A stretch of DNA of 64,000 nucleotides from Enterococcus_D sp050529585 (GCF_050529585.1 NZ_CP172882.1:310001-374000), one strand, 5' to 3'; positions 9,085-18,539 are shown, counted from the first letter of the stretch. Numbers and translations: made by a program. The notes: a model not told the origin generated them from the letters alone.

Positions 9085-12000
9085 GTGAAACGGTTTTTAA
9101 TAACTCTACTTGTTTTTCTAGTAACATCAGTACAATGTTTTTCATATGCAATGATAATGGCACAAGCCGAAAGCTTTACAAAAACCAGTGAAGAACAAGT
9201 TATGTCTTCTTCTGAACCTGTTATTTCATCATCAGAAAATCTGGAAGAGACTAAGGAAACAAAGATGCAAGAATCCATTGACCCAGTTTCATCAGACTCG
9301 AATGTAGTGGTCACTGAATCGCCTTCTTCTGATTCAGAGGATTCTTCTGAAGTTGCAGAAGAAGTTCAGGTCATTTTTCAGACGGATGCCGACCGCATAT
9401 TTGCTACAGGGAAAACCAGCGTTCAGATTATTAAGAACAAAGGGGAAGTGCTACAAGAAAATGATTTGCCAGTTTTTGAAGATGCCACTTCTTTTGAAGG
9501 ATGGTCACTAGATGGCACGATTTATACGAGCGAAGAACTGATAGAACGGACTATCACTGAAAATCAAATCTTAATAGCAGTTTTTAAGACCTCTGTCAAA
9601 AGTCGGGAGGCAGACATCTCGTTGGCAGATCAATCGATTAAAGAGATTATTGACGAGGCTGATAAAACAAAAGTGATCGCTGTACCTAGTCCGGCGGGGG
9701 ATGGTTCAGCTTATGCTGAATATACCAACAGTGCGGGAGGGATTCGACAAGCGTTATTTGACATGTATCAAAATGGCAATGGACAAGAATTTGCTTTGTA
9801 TGTTGGCTCTGGAGAATCTCTAACATTGCCAGCGACGCTGACCTCAAAGACGATTCCAGATGCAGTTGATAATACGAATATGACCTTCTATGCGTTGCAA
9901 GGAAAAATTAGCCGTCTGATTCTGACAGGTCATGGAGATGATCCAATCACTGACACGACGATATTGACTTCTGGCAGTCGAACTGTCGCACTAGGTACGA
10001 CAATCAACTTTGGTTCTGATGTTGTGATTAGAAATCTCAATTACACCGGTACTACTATGTATATGAATGGGAATAGTCTTTCTTTGAACGGTGGTTCTAC
10101 TGGGAATGGACTTACTATTTATGGCGGAAGCCACAGCGGTGATGTAACAGGTGATCCAACGATTACCATTAATGCGACTGGTACTGGATCATGGTCTATT
10201 TATGGAGGTAATCGTGATGGAGGAACATTGACAGGTAATCCAACTATCTTGATAAACAATACACTGGGTGGAATACGCTGGCTTTCAGGCGGAGCCTATG
10301 CTGGCACAGTGAATGGTAATATCACTAATGTTATCAAAAAAATCAATGGTACATTAACGTACTTCCATGGCGGAGGAGTTGGGCAACAAGCTGCGGGTAC
10401 AACTGCAAATGTGACAGGATCTATCGTAAATATTTTTAACATTGATACTTCAGCAAATTCATTTCGTTTTGGCTCGTATTATGGAGGGGTCTCCAATGGT
10501 ACGATTAATGGTTCAATAACAAATGATATATCTGGTGCTGGCGGTTGGACGAGTCGAACAGCAAAGTTTATTGGCGGTTCCACAAGAGGAGACGTTGGGT
10601 CTAGTAAAGAAGAGTTTGCCATAAAAAATAAGGTAGATACTTCCCAACATGAGACTGTTGGTCCAAGCTTTGCAGGAGGAAATAGTCAGGAAGGTACTAT
10701 CACGGGCAGCATTTCGAATACAGTAAAAGCTGGATTGAACCCTGAACAAGGTGGAATAGGTGATTTTCATGGTGGTTATGAATCTATCGTTGGTACAAGC
10801 CTTACAAAGGCAACACTTGGAGGTACAGATGAAACGATTTATGATTCTTATACTCCAGAGGAACGTGCAAATTTAGCTTTCAATAATGCAAACCAAAAAA
10901 TTCTTGGTGACATCCATTCCCATCTCGTCAGTGGTTCATTTGGAAATTATAACACAAAGCGAACTACAGCAGCCGGTGTCAGCGGTTACATAGAAGGGGA
11001 TGTAGTTATTGAACTAGGGACTAGTAATGAAGGTGGTTTAGTCGGTGGTGAAGGAATGGTTTATACAGGGGAGCAACCAAATGCCACAGAAGTTTATTAT
11101 TCACCTAATCGCAATACTTTTTCGGCTGAAAACAATTTTTATATTGCTAGTAGTGGTATGTCAGGAAGTACCAATACATGGAATGTGTATGTCAAGGGAG
11201 ATACACACACGATCATTAATAATGCCATAGCTAATACTGTGTATGGAGGACCTTTCACTGGCGTAGTTGAAGGAAATACGAATGTTGTTTTAAAGGCAGG
11301 TATCGTAGGAGAGTTAACAGGAGCTGGAGAAAATGGGGGACGTGTGTTTGGTAATAGCACAAGTACTGTGTACGGAGGACAAGTTGACAACAGGGTACTT
11401 GGAGGACAGTACAACGATAAAAAAATTGTTGGAAATGTTTCTGTAAATATTTATGATGGTGTAATCAATGCTTCAGTAGCAGCTGGTTATGCATTAAATG
11501 CAAATTCAACAGTAACAGGAGATTCTAAAATTGCTATCTATGGCGGTGATTTTTCAGGGAATCCAAGAAGTGGTCAAAAAGGAATTTATGGAGGCTTTAT
11601 CAATTCGAGCTCTGTGCTGGGAAATACAAATGTAACAATTGATGTGAGGGAATATGAAGGACAGTTCCATTTACTTCCTGCAACATACATCGCTGGAGGG
11701 CACGCGATATCCAACAGAGGTACTATTGGAACCGACGCTTCCAATACAATCACATTGAATATTTACATGAAGCCAGGTTCGGATGCTTTGAATGGTGCAA
11801 GAATCTATGGGGATGGCTGTCTGACTGCCAGCAACTCAAGAAGTGGTCAAATTTACATGAACATTCAAGCAGAGGGATCAAGTATTGGTCTCTTGTATGC
11901 TAGTTATCACTCGATTATTTCATCCAGCCAAATCTTAAAAAATGTGGAAATGCGGGTTCAAGGAGCAAAAAGTTTCGGTGGGATATCAGGAGGAAGTAGT

Positions 12001-13977
12001 TCAGATAACTTTACCAATACGATCATTGCAAACAGCAGTAATCAAGTGAAGATGCATTTTGGGGAAAATGTTGATGGGACAGCCTCTTATCAAACAGAGC
12101 CAATCGCTGTGACTGGCCTTGGGATTGTCAATTTTACTGAATTAAACGTGACAAATGGGATCAAACTAATGGTCAACGGGGGAGACATCAAAAATGGTCG
12201 TTCAGCCACTGCTGCCAATCATGCAGCCACTTACAATCAATTCGGAGATATCCACCTTTCTAAAAATGCCGGCATCGGTATTTCTTCCGCGGCCAATCTA
12301 ATCTCAGGAGCGAAGCTGACGGTGGAAGATGAAGGAACGATCGAATCGCCACCGGGAACAGGACGAATCAATATCTCGGATTTCGCAACACCAGATACCG
12401 ATAAAGATCATTTAACTTGGCTAAAAACAACCACCAATGATGCAGCTGCTCGAGTGAATAGTCAAGGCACATGGTTTGGTACTGTTAGTGCCTATCAGGT
12501 ACTGACCGTGAATCCAAATGGAGAAAACGCACGTGCAATCACACCTACCAACTTTAGTGGAATTGAAATAACGACAGGTAAAACTTTGATTGGTGATAGT
12601 GATGTGAGCAATGTATTAAATGGCTTTGGAATTGCGATTCCAGGTTCAATTATTAATTATGAAGTTGAAACACCAGGAATCGCAAATGGTTCAGGTGCTA
12701 TTAGTCATAACGTGGGGGAAGTTATGGAAAATAATGAACCGGTACCACTGCGGGCATGGGGAACTGAGCAAGCCGGAGTACAAGTCCAAAAAGGACGTTT
12801 GCTGATCCCATACACAGGAACGAACTTGCCGACACTCACATTTACACCTGAAACCGAACAAACCGGCTCATGGCTGTATGCTGGACAAATCAAGTCAAGC
12901 AACATCGATAGTGAAGATCAATTACTGTCGGAACATGCCGATTCAGAGCCTGTCGATTGGACCAGTCCTGACGGAGAATACAGTTATGACATCCGCATAC
13001 AGTATTCAAATCAAGCCGAAGTCAATGCCCGCAATGTCATCATTACTGAGCAAGAAGCCGAAATGCTGACTAGAGAACAAGCATTGGTGTTTCTTGAAGC
13101 CAAAGGACGACCGTTTTTTGTGGATACATTGTCAGATGAGGTATTGAATGAAGTAATGGAACCTTTAGGAACGGCTATTGATCGTAAGCATACCATCACG
13201 TTTACCGCTGGAGAAAACGAGCAAAATCAAAGTGAAAAGACAGTCAATCTTGTTGTGGTGAGAAATGAAAGTGTCCTTTCAGATGATCGCCAGTTGGCAG
13301 TCTATGCGAAAGACGTACGCTTGACCTTGCCTGAAGCGAATGCACTTGTGGATGAAGAAGATTTAGCAGCCTATACAAATGCTGCAACGATCTTTGCTGA
13401 CAATCGCGACAATGCGCGGCCAACGGTGGCACCAACAGCCTTCACGGCTATCCAGCAAGCGGAAGAAGCCGAGTTGCTGAAAAATGTGTCAACTGCGTAC
13501 CATTATGAAGCAGATGGTCAATTGGTAGAAAAAGTCGTCAATGTAGCAGTGACAGGCGAGCTTATCTTAAGCAGTGTGCCGACAGCCTTTGATTTCGGTC
13601 AACAAAAAGTTTCCGCGGCAACACAAACCTATTGGCCAACGATCACGGAGGATTTGGCGGTGAAAGATACCAGAGGATCTGAACGCAGTTCATGGCGCTT
13701 AACGGTCAAAGAACAACAGCCGTTGACGGCTGGGACAAATCAATTAGCAGACGTCTTCCACTTTGTGAAAAATGGTCAAGAACAGGTGATAACCAGTGGT
13801 GAAATGATTATTGAGGAAACCGAACTGACAGAAAATGGCACATATGTCGTGAACCAGCATTGGAGCGCAAGTGACAACGAAGGTATCCAACTCACTGTTC
13901 CAGTCGAACAGCAAATCGTTGGGGATTATCAGGGTACTTTAAGTTGGCAACTAGTTTCGGCGCCGGGCAACCCATAA
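9085..13977 (+). CDS. Very large secreted WxL-domain surface protein with glycine-rich repeats
   Basis: A 1630-residue exported protein starting at GTG with AGGAGG 6 bp upstream. Residues 1-32 are a signal peptide; 35-95 are Ser/Glu-rich; about 95-165 looks like an InlB/Flg_new-type repeat (FEGWSLDGTIYT). From about 330 to 900 there are irregular repeats with a GG...G.V.GN...I pattern (for example YGGSHSGDVTGDPTI and YGGNRDGGTLTGNPTI), consistent with a beta-helix adhesin. The C-terminus carries a WxL domain with both signature tripeptides (SSWRLTVKEQ and LSWQLVSAPG), which binds peptidoglycan non-covalently. It heads a WxL cluster with an LPxTG protein and a DUF916 protein. Likely role: surface adhesion or glycan binding; ligand unknown. 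Confidence 0.88.
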   Translation: MKRFLITLLVFLVTSVQCFSYAMIMAQAESFTKTSEEQVMSSSEPVISSSENLEETKETKMQESIDPVSSDSNVVVTESPSSDSEDSSEVAEEVQVIFQTDADRIFATGKTSVQIIKNKGEVLQENDLPVFEDATSFEGWSLDGTIYTSEELIERTITENQILIAVFKTSVKSREADISLADQSIKEIIDEADKTKVIAVPSPAGDGSAYAEYTNSAGGIRQALFDMYQNGNGQEFALYVGSGESLTLPATLTSKTIPDAVDNTNMTFYALQGKISRLILTGHGDDPITDTTILTSGSRTVALGTTINFGSDVVIRNLNYTGTTMYMNGNSLSLNGGSTGNGLTIYGGSHSGDVTGDPTITINATGTGSWSIYGGNRDGGTLTGNPTILINNTLGGIRWLSGGAYAGTVNGNITNVIKKINGTLTYFHGGGVGQQAAGTTANVTGSIVNIFNIDTSANSFRFGSYYGGVSNGTINGSITNDISGAGGWTSRTAKFIGGSTRGDVGSSKEEFAIKNKVDTSQHETVGPSFAGGNSQEGTITGSISNTVKAGLNPEQGGIGDFHGGYESIVGTSLTKATLGGTDETIYDSYTPEERANLAFNNANQKILGDIHSHLVSGSFGNYNTKRTTAAGVSGYIEGDVVIELGTSNEGGLVGGEGMVYTGEQPNATEVYYSPNRNTFSAENNFYIASSGMSGSTNTWNVYVKGDTHTIINNAIANTVYGGPFTGVVEGNTNVVLKAGIVGELTGAGENGGRVFGNSTSTVYGGQVDNRVLGGQYNDKKIVGNVSVNIYDGVINASVAAGYALNANSTVTGDSKIAIYGGDFSGNPRSGQKGIYGGFINSSSVLGNTNVTIDVREYEGQFHLLPATYIAGGHAISNRGTIGTDASNTITLNIYMKPGSDALNGARIYGDGCLTASNSRSGQIYMNIQAEGSSIGLLYASYHSIISSSQILKNVEMRVQGAKSFGGISGGSSSDNFTNTIIANSSNQVKMHFGENVDGTASYQTEPIAVTGLGIVNFTELNVTNGIKLMVNGGDIKNGRSATAANHAATYNQFGDIHLSKNAGIGISSAANLISGAKLTVEDEGTIESPPGTGRINISDFATPDTDKDHLTWLKTTTNDAAARVNSQGTWFGTVSAYQVLTVNPNGENARAITPTNFSGIEITTGKTLIGDSDVSNVLNGFGIAIPGSIINYEVETPGIANGSGAISHNVGEVMENNEPVPLRAWGTEQAGVQVQKGRLLIPYTGTNLPTLTFTPETEQTGSWLYAGQIKSSNIDSEDQLLSEHADSEPVDWTSPDGEYSYDIRIQYSNQAEVNARNVIITEQEAEMLTREQALVFLEAKGRPFFVDTLSDEVLNEVMEPLGTAIDRKHTITFTAGENEQNQSEKTVNLVVVRNESVLSDDRQLAVYAKDVRLTLPEANALVDEEDLAAYTNAATIFADNRDNARPTVAPTAFTAIQQAEEAELLKNVSTAYHYEADGQLVEKVVNVAVTGELILSSVPTAFDFGQQKVSAATQTYWPTITEDLAVKDTRGSERSSWRLTVKEQQPLTAGTNQLADVFHFVKNGQEQVITSGEMIIEETELTENGTYVVNQHWSASDNEGIQLTVPVEQQIVGDYQGTLSWQLVSAPGNP

Positions 13978-13992
13978 AAGGCAGGGAAGTAA

Positions 13993-14370
13993 ATGAAAAA
14001 AATCATGATCAGTGCAGTGACCTGCTGTCTGTTATTGTTTCCTCAACTGGTTTCGGCAGCAGAAGCAGGTGCATATGACAGTAATGGTGTGACTTCATTT
14101 TTCGGCGTCTACGAAGACCCAGTTGAGGAACCAAAAGAGGTTCCAAAAGAGCAGCCGGGAAATAAACAAGTCAATCAAAAAGGGAACAACATCCTGCCGG
14201 CAACAGGATCAGATCACCTCAATAGCTACCAAAACAGCGGTCTGATTATTTTGCTGATAGCAGGAATTATTATAATCAAAAGGAGAACAAAAAATGAAAA
14301 GACTTTTCTTGACAGCAGGTATTCTGCTAATGAGCATAACGCTCTTGCAAACAACAGCGAACGCAGCTGA
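13993..14370 (+). CDS. Small LPATG-anchored surface protein (CscD-like)
   Basis: A 125-residue protein with a signal peptide (cleavage after VSAAEA), a short Pro/Glu-rich region (VEEPKEVPKEQPG), then ILPATGSDH, a hydrophobic helix (SGLIILLIAGIIII) and KRRTK. This is a sortase substrate of the kind found in enterococcal and lactobacillary cell-surface complex (csc) clusters. The short motif YDSNGVTSFF at the mature N-terminus mirrors YSSNGAISF in the following WxL proteins. Oddly, the frame continues about 28 residues past the usual KRR stop-transfer end and overlaps the next gene by 77 bp, so the stop that normally ends such proteins seems lost, or the tail is real. Confidence 0.82.
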   Translation: MKKIMISAVTCCLLLFPQLVSAAEAGAYDSNGVTSFFGVYEDPVEEPKEVPKEQPGNKQVNQKGNNILPATGSDHLNSYQNSGLIILLIAGIIIIKRRTKNEKTFLDSRYSANEHNALANNSERS

Positions 14371-15016
14371 ATATTCATCAAATGGTGCAATTAGTTTTGA
14401 AGCGGATACGAATCCGACCAATCCGGTTGATCCCACTGATCCGGAAAAACCTGTGGATCCAGTCGATCCAACTGATCCCGATGGGCCGAACCAAGGAACT
14501 GCTGGACCATTATCGATTGATTTTGCTTCTAGTTTTCAATTTGGCGACCAATTGATCACGTCTGAAACCAAAGATTATTATGCGCAATTACAATCGTTCG
14601 CTTCTGGAGAATCTGGACCTAACTACGTGCAAGTAACGGACAAACGTGGCACACAAGAAGGTTGGTCTTTGAGTGTTATCCAAAACGGACAATTCAAAAC
14701 TGCAGAAAATGAAGAGCTGAATGGTGCGGCATTGTCAATTGCTGCAGGTGCAACAACTTCGATCACAGATATGCAGTATGCGCCAACGGTTACGGCTAGT
14801 CATACTTTTGTCCCAAATAGTGAGGTCACTTTGGTCAATGCACCTGTCGGAAAAGGAATGGGCACTTGGATCTACAAATTTGGTAACGATGCTGCAGAAG
14901 GCGCAACCGCTGTAAAATTAAACGTTCCTGGCCGTTCGGTAAAACTAGCAAAAGAATATCGGACGACATTGACTTGGAATTTAAAAAATGTACCAGACAA
15001 TACCGACGGTAATTAA
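14294..15016 (+). CDS. WxL-domain cell-surface protein (first of three paralogues)
   Basis: A 240-residue secreted protein: signal peptide ending at NAAEYSS, a Pro/Asp-rich spacer (residues about 36-67, DPT and PVDP units), the block GPLSIDFASSFQFG, then the two WxL signatures EGWSLSVIQNGQF (about 120) and LTWNLKNVP at the C-terminus. WxL domains attach to peptidoglycan and interact with DUF916/DUF3324 partners, one of which is encoded downstream. AAAGGAG precedes the ATG, which lies inside the end of the LPATG gene. Same operon as the neighbouring WxL genes. Confidence 0.9.
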   Translation: MKRLFLTAGILLMSITLLQTTANAAEYSSNGAISFEADTNPTNPVDPTDPEKPVDPVDPTDPDGPNQGTAGPLSIDFASSFQFGDQLITSETKDYYAQLQSFASGESGPNYVQVTDKRGTQEGWSLSVIQNGQFKTAENEELNGAALSIAAGATTSITDMQYAPTVTASHTFVPNSEVTLVNAPVGKGMGTWIYKFGNDAAEGATAVKLNVPGRSVKLAKEYRTTLTWNLKNVPDNTDGN

Positions 15017-15049
15017 GGAACGATCATAAAAAAGGAGTGTTATGTATCA

Positions 15050-15850
15050 ATGAAAAAAACAACATGGGTCTTTTTAAGTCTTGCTGTATTGGCAGCAACG
15101 AGTGTAGCAACAGAAGTTTCAGCAGCTGAAGCAGCTTCTTATACGTCGAATGGAGCGGTTGATTTTATTCCCAATACCGATCCTACGAATCCGGTGAATC
15201 CAGAAAATCCCGATCCGGAAAATCCAGTCAATCCGATGGATCCAACTGATCCAGATGGACCGAATTCAGGGACGAACGGTCCGTTATCGATCGATTATGC
15301 TTCTAGTTTAGATTTTGGTGTCAATAAAATCTCAAATAAAAATGAAGTGTATTATGCACGAGCGCAAGGTTATTTGAATGATGATGGCACAGCCTCTACG
15401 TTAAAAACAGCCAATTACGTTCAAATTACAGATAATCGCGGCAGCAATGCCGGTTGGCGGTTATCGGTCAAGCAAAATGGTCAATTCAAAAACGATGCAA
15501 CGTTGAATAAAGAATTGACTGGCTCAGTGATCACTTTAACGAATCCTGTTGTTCGATCAAATGCCTTTGGAGTTTCTGCTCCCATTGCTACATCTGCAAT
15601 TACTTTAAATGCAGCCGGTGCGGAATCAGTGGTGATGACAGCGGAAAATCAAACCGGTGCAGGTACCTGGGTCAATGCTTGGGGAACTGTAGAGACGGTT
15701 ACTGAAAAAGATCAAGATAACCAAGATGTTCTAGCAGATGTTACCACAGCTGTTGCACTTTCCGTACCAGGCAGCACACCAAAAGATGCGGTAAGTTACA
15801 CAACAACACTGACCTGGGTACTATCAGATACACCAGGAACTGAAGGATAA
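15050..15850 (+). CDS. WxL-domain cell-surface protein (second paralogue)
   Basis: A 266-residue secreted protein with a signal peptide (to about VSAAEA), a longer Asn/Pro/Asp spacer (NPVNPENPDPENPVNP), GPLSIDYASSLDFG, and WxL signatures AGWRLSVKQNGQF and LTWVLSDTPG. An upstream ATG at 15043 closes at once (ATG TAT CAA TGA), so 15050, with AAGGAG before it, is the start. It shares layout and many identical segments with the genes on both sides, pointing to local duplication. It has a small insertion near residue 225 (VTEKDQDNQD) that its sisters lack. Confidence 0.9.
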   Translation: MKKTTWVFLSLAVLAATSVATEVSAAEAASYTSNGAVDFIPNTDPTNPVNPENPDPENPVNPMDPTDPDGPNSGTNGPLSIDYASSLDFGVNKISNKNEVYYARAQGYLNDDGTASTLKTANYVQITDNRGSNAGWRLSVKQNGQFKNDATLNKELTGSVITLTNPVVRSNAFGVSAPIATSAITLNAAGAESVVMTAENQTGAGTWVNAWGTVETVTEKDQDNQDVLADVTTAVALSVPGSTPKDAVSYTTTLTWVLSDTPGTEG

Positions 15851-15865
15851 GGAAGGAGTATAGAC

Positions 15866-16606
15866 ATGAAAAAAACATTCGCATTTCTCTCAGTATTAGG
15901 GCTAAGTCTAGCAGCACCTGTGCTGGCACAAGCAGCAGACGGCGCAGAATACAATTCAAATGGACAAATCACCTTTGAACCAAATACGGATCCAACAAAT
16001 CCAATCAATCCAACGGATCCAGATCCAGAAAATCCAATTAAACCAGTTGATCCAACAGACCCAGATGGACCAAATCCGGGAACAAACGGGCCGCTATCGA
16101 TTGATTTTGCTTCAAGCCTCTACTTTGGTACACAAAAAATCACGTCCAAAACAGAGGTCTATCATGCGGAAACCCAAAAATATGTCGATTCAGCGGGAGC
16201 AGAACAAGAAGGGCCAAATTTTGTCCAAGTGACAGACAATCGTGGAACAGAAAGTGGCTGGACGTTGAATGTCCGACAAAATGGTCAGTTCAAAACAGCG
16301 GAAGATCAAGAATTGACCGCTGCACAAATTCGTTTCAACAATGGAACGGTTGTGACACCTTCTTTATCACCAAAACCAACAAACGCTAGCCAAACCATGA
16401 CACTTGATCCAAGCGGCGCACAGTCATTAGTCATGAGTGCCCAAGATGGCGAAGGTGCAGGAACCTATTTAATGAGCTGGGGTGATACCTTAGCAGCAGC
16501 AAAGGATAGCATTAAATTGGAAGTACCAGGTTCTACGACAAAATATGCAACTCAATACACTACAACTTTTACTTGGTTATTAACAGACACACCAACAAAC
16601 CCATAA
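15866..16606 (+). CDS. WxL-domain cell-surface protein (third paralogue)
   Basis: A 246-residue secreted protein built like its two upstream neighbours: signal peptide ending near AQAADGAEY, a Pro/Asp spacer, GPLSIDFASSLYFG, and WxL signatures SGWTLNVRQNGQF and FTWLLTDTP. AAGGAAGGAG lies before the ATG and the gap to the previous gene is 15 bp. It is followed by a strong stem-loop, then by the DUF916/DUF3324 gene. All three paralogues probably decorate peptidoglycan and assemble with that membrane partner and the LPATG protein. Confidence 0.9.
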   Translation: MKKTFAFLSVLGLSLAAPVLAQAADGAEYNSNGQITFEPNTDPTNPINPTDPDPENPIKPVDPTDPDGPNPGTNGPLSIDFASSLYFGTQKITSKTEVYHAETQKYVDSAGAEQEGPNFVQVTDNRGTESGWTLNVRQNGQFKTAEDQELTAAQIRFNNGTVVTPSLSPKPTNASQTMTLDPSGAQSLVMSAQDGEGAGTYLMSWGDTLAAAKDSIKLEVPGSTTKYATQYTTTFTWLLTDTPTNP

Positions 16607-16616
16607 GCATCAGATG

Positions 16617-16652
16617 CCTTTTAGTCCGCCTCAATCCAACTGGACTAAAAGG
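16617..16652 (+). other. Intra-operon stem-loop between WxL and DUF916 genes
   Basis: CCTTTTAGTCC and GGACTAAAAGG form an 11-bp perfect stem with a 14-nt loop. No T-tract follows on the plus strand, so it looks like a processing, stabilising or attenuating hairpin and not a full terminator. It may set a higher level for the upstream WxL messages than for the downstream partner genes. Confidence 0.6.
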
Positions 16653-16678
16653 ATACATAGAAAGAAGGGATATCCACG

Positions 16679-17755
16679 ATGAAAAAAGTCAAGCAGCTTT
16701 TGGCAATCCTGTTTGTGATTATTTTATTTTTAGGAGTACCAAATATAGGGATCGCTTCTGAATTTAATTTTGCTGTCAACCCAGTAATTCCAGAAAACCA
16801 GATCGATAAAGAAAAGACTTATTTTGACTTGAAAATGGCGTCGGGAGCAGTCCAAACAGTTGAAGTCCAATTGCGGAACGATACCGACCAAGGGGTAGTG
16901 ATTGCGCCAGAGATTGCTTCGGCGACGACCAATCTCAATGGCGTAGTTGAGTACGGGGTGAACGACATTGAACCAGATGAATCCTTGTTATACAACATGG
17001 CTGATTTAATCGAAGTACCAGAGGAAATTACGATTCCTAAGCAATCACAAATCACTTTGCCGCTAAAAATCACAATGCCTTCGGAGAGTGTTACAGGTGT
17101 GATTGCAGGTGGCTTAACCTTAAAAGAAACCGTCAATGAAGACGAAACAGAAGCAAGTGAAGAACAAGGATTGGCCATTAAAAATGAGTATGCTTATGTA
17201 ATTGCGATTCTCCTGCGTCAAAACACAGAAGAAGTGCTCCCTGATTTACATTTGATCGATGTCGCTCCAGGACAAGTCAATTCTCGTAATACGATCAATG
17301 TAACGCTGCAAAATCCGGAAGCAGCCTATCTGAATTCATTGCGCTTGATCAACGAAGTCACAAAAAAAGGCCAAAGTGACGTGCTGTACGCGACAGATAC
17401 ATCACGGATGCAAGTGGCACCAAACTCTCGTTTTTCTTACCCAATCTCGTTAGAAGGACAGCGGTTGGAAGCTGGAACGTATGTTTTGAAATCAGTCGCT
17501 TACGGAGAAAAGAGTGAAGATGGGGAATATAAAGTCCAAAATGAAGGAGTAGAAGAAAGCTATCTGTATAAATGGACATTTGAAAAAGAATTTACAGTGA
17601 CCGGTGATGTGGCACGCGATCTGAACAATAAAGATGTGACGGTTGAAAACGACAATACGTGGATCTACTTCTTGATTGGTGGCTTCTTGCTGTTGTTGGC
17701 CTTGCTGCTCCTATGGTATCGACGGAAGAAAAAACATGAAACGGATGAAGCGTGA
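16679..17755 (+). CDS. DUF916 and DUF3324 domain protein (CscA/WxL-interacting protein)
   Basis: A 358-residue type I membrane protein. After a signal peptide (residues 1-27) comes FNFAVNPVIPENQID, the hallmark start of DUF916, then an immunoglobulin-like fold to about 150 and DUF3324 to about 310. A C-terminal helix (WIYFLIGGFLLLLALLLLWY) and RRKKKHETDEA anchor it in the membrane. Such proteins bind peptidoglycan with one domain and WxL proteins with the other, tethering the complex at the wall. It lies downstream of four WxL genes and overlaps the sortase gene by 20 bp, so assembly factors are co-translated. Confidence 0.92.
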   Translation: MKKVKQLLAILFVIILFLGVPNIGIASEFNFAVNPVIPENQIDKEKTYFDLKMASGAVQTVEVQLRNDTDQGVVIAPEIASATTNLNGVVEYGVNDIEPDESLLYNMADLIEVPEEITIPKQSQITLPLKITMPSESVTGVIAGGLTLKETVNEDETEASEEQGLAIKNEYAYVIAILLRQNTEEVLPDLHLIDVAPGQVNSRNTINVTLQNPEAAYLNSLRLINEVTKKGQSDVLYATDTSRMQVAPNSRFSYPISLEGQRLEAGTYVLKSVAYGEKSEDGEYKVQNEGVEESYLYKWTFEKEFTVTGDVARDLNNKDVTVENDNTWIYFLIGGFLLLLALLLLWYRRKKKHETDEA

Positions 17756-18539
17756 GCAATTGGAAAACCGCCTCATTGATTTGTTGATCATTAGCGGTGT
17801 GGTGTTATTGGCTTTACCCTTTCTCAAGGAAACCATCGTCAACATACAGCTGCAGCAAAGCCAGTTAACAGTGGCGAGACAACTGCCGCAAACGATTACT
17901 GAGGAAGAAACGATTACGATGCCAACCCTCAAAGAGGTGGCAATGAATGATACAGCAATAAACGCTTATGGTTTTGTTGCAATCGATGCGATCGATTTTC
18001 AACAGCCGTTATTGGTGGGTGTGACAAATCAACAGATGCTTAAAGGCGGTGTGGTGATGTTTCCCCACCGTAATTTGACGGAAAGTAATTTTGTCATAGT
18101 CGGTCATCATCTGGGAAGATATCGTTTGTTATTTGGTCTATTGAATGAAGCACAAGTTGGAATGAACGTGTCAGTGACCTATCTAGCACAAGCAAAAAAT
18201 TATATTATTACAGAGAAAAAAATCGTTGCAGAAACGGATGTACATGTGATTGCAGAACAATCTGCAGCACAACTGACTTTGATCACTTGTCCTATTCCTT
18301 CCCGGACGACTGAACGGCTGGTGATTATAGCGGAGCCACAAGATGAGATCGCACAAATGGATGAGGTCAGTAAAGTAGACCGTAATTTGGATCAAAAGTC
18401 TTTTGAAACCTTGATACAAAAGCAAAAAAAGATTTGGCGTAAAGATACACCATTCAATTGGTTTCTGCTAATTGTTATTTTAGTTGTCATATGCGGCTGT
18501 CTGCGGATTGTGCATAAATCTATTGATCGCTCTTCATGA
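17736..18539 (+). CDS. Sortase encoded within the WxL cluster
   Basis: A 267-residue transpeptidase with an N-terminal helix (about residues 13-30), a sortase beta-barrel and a second C-terminal helix (FNWFLLIVILVVICGCL). The catalytic set is visible: His in IVGHHLGRY (124/125), Cys in TLITCP (185) and Arg in TTERLVI (194). I chose ATG 17736 over the longer frame because it gives a normal basic N-terminus and a short overlap with the DUF916 gene. Sortases join LPxTG-type proteins to the wall; the LPATG protein in the same cluster is the obvious substrate. Class is uncertain: the GHHLG box looks class-A-like while two membrane helices recall class C. Confidence 0.88.
   Translation: MKRMKREQLENRLIDLLIISGVVLLALPFLKETIVNIQLQQSQLTVARQLPQTITEEETITMPTLKEVAMNDTAINAYGFVAIDAIDFQQPLLVGVTNQQMLKGGVVMFPHRNLTESNFVIVGHHLGRYRLLFGLLNEAQVGMNVSVTYLAQAKNYIITEKKIVAETDVHVIAEQSAAQLTLITCPIPSRTTERLVIIAEPQDEIAQMDEVSKVDRNLDQKSFETLIQKQKKIWRKDTPFNWFLLIVILVVICGCLRIVHKSIDRSS

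Noticed and set aside
17676..17735. Longer N-terminus for the sortase
   Set aside because: The added residues (MVASCCCWPCCSYGIDGRKN) come from the other frame of the DUF916 membrane helix; no ribosome site precedes them.
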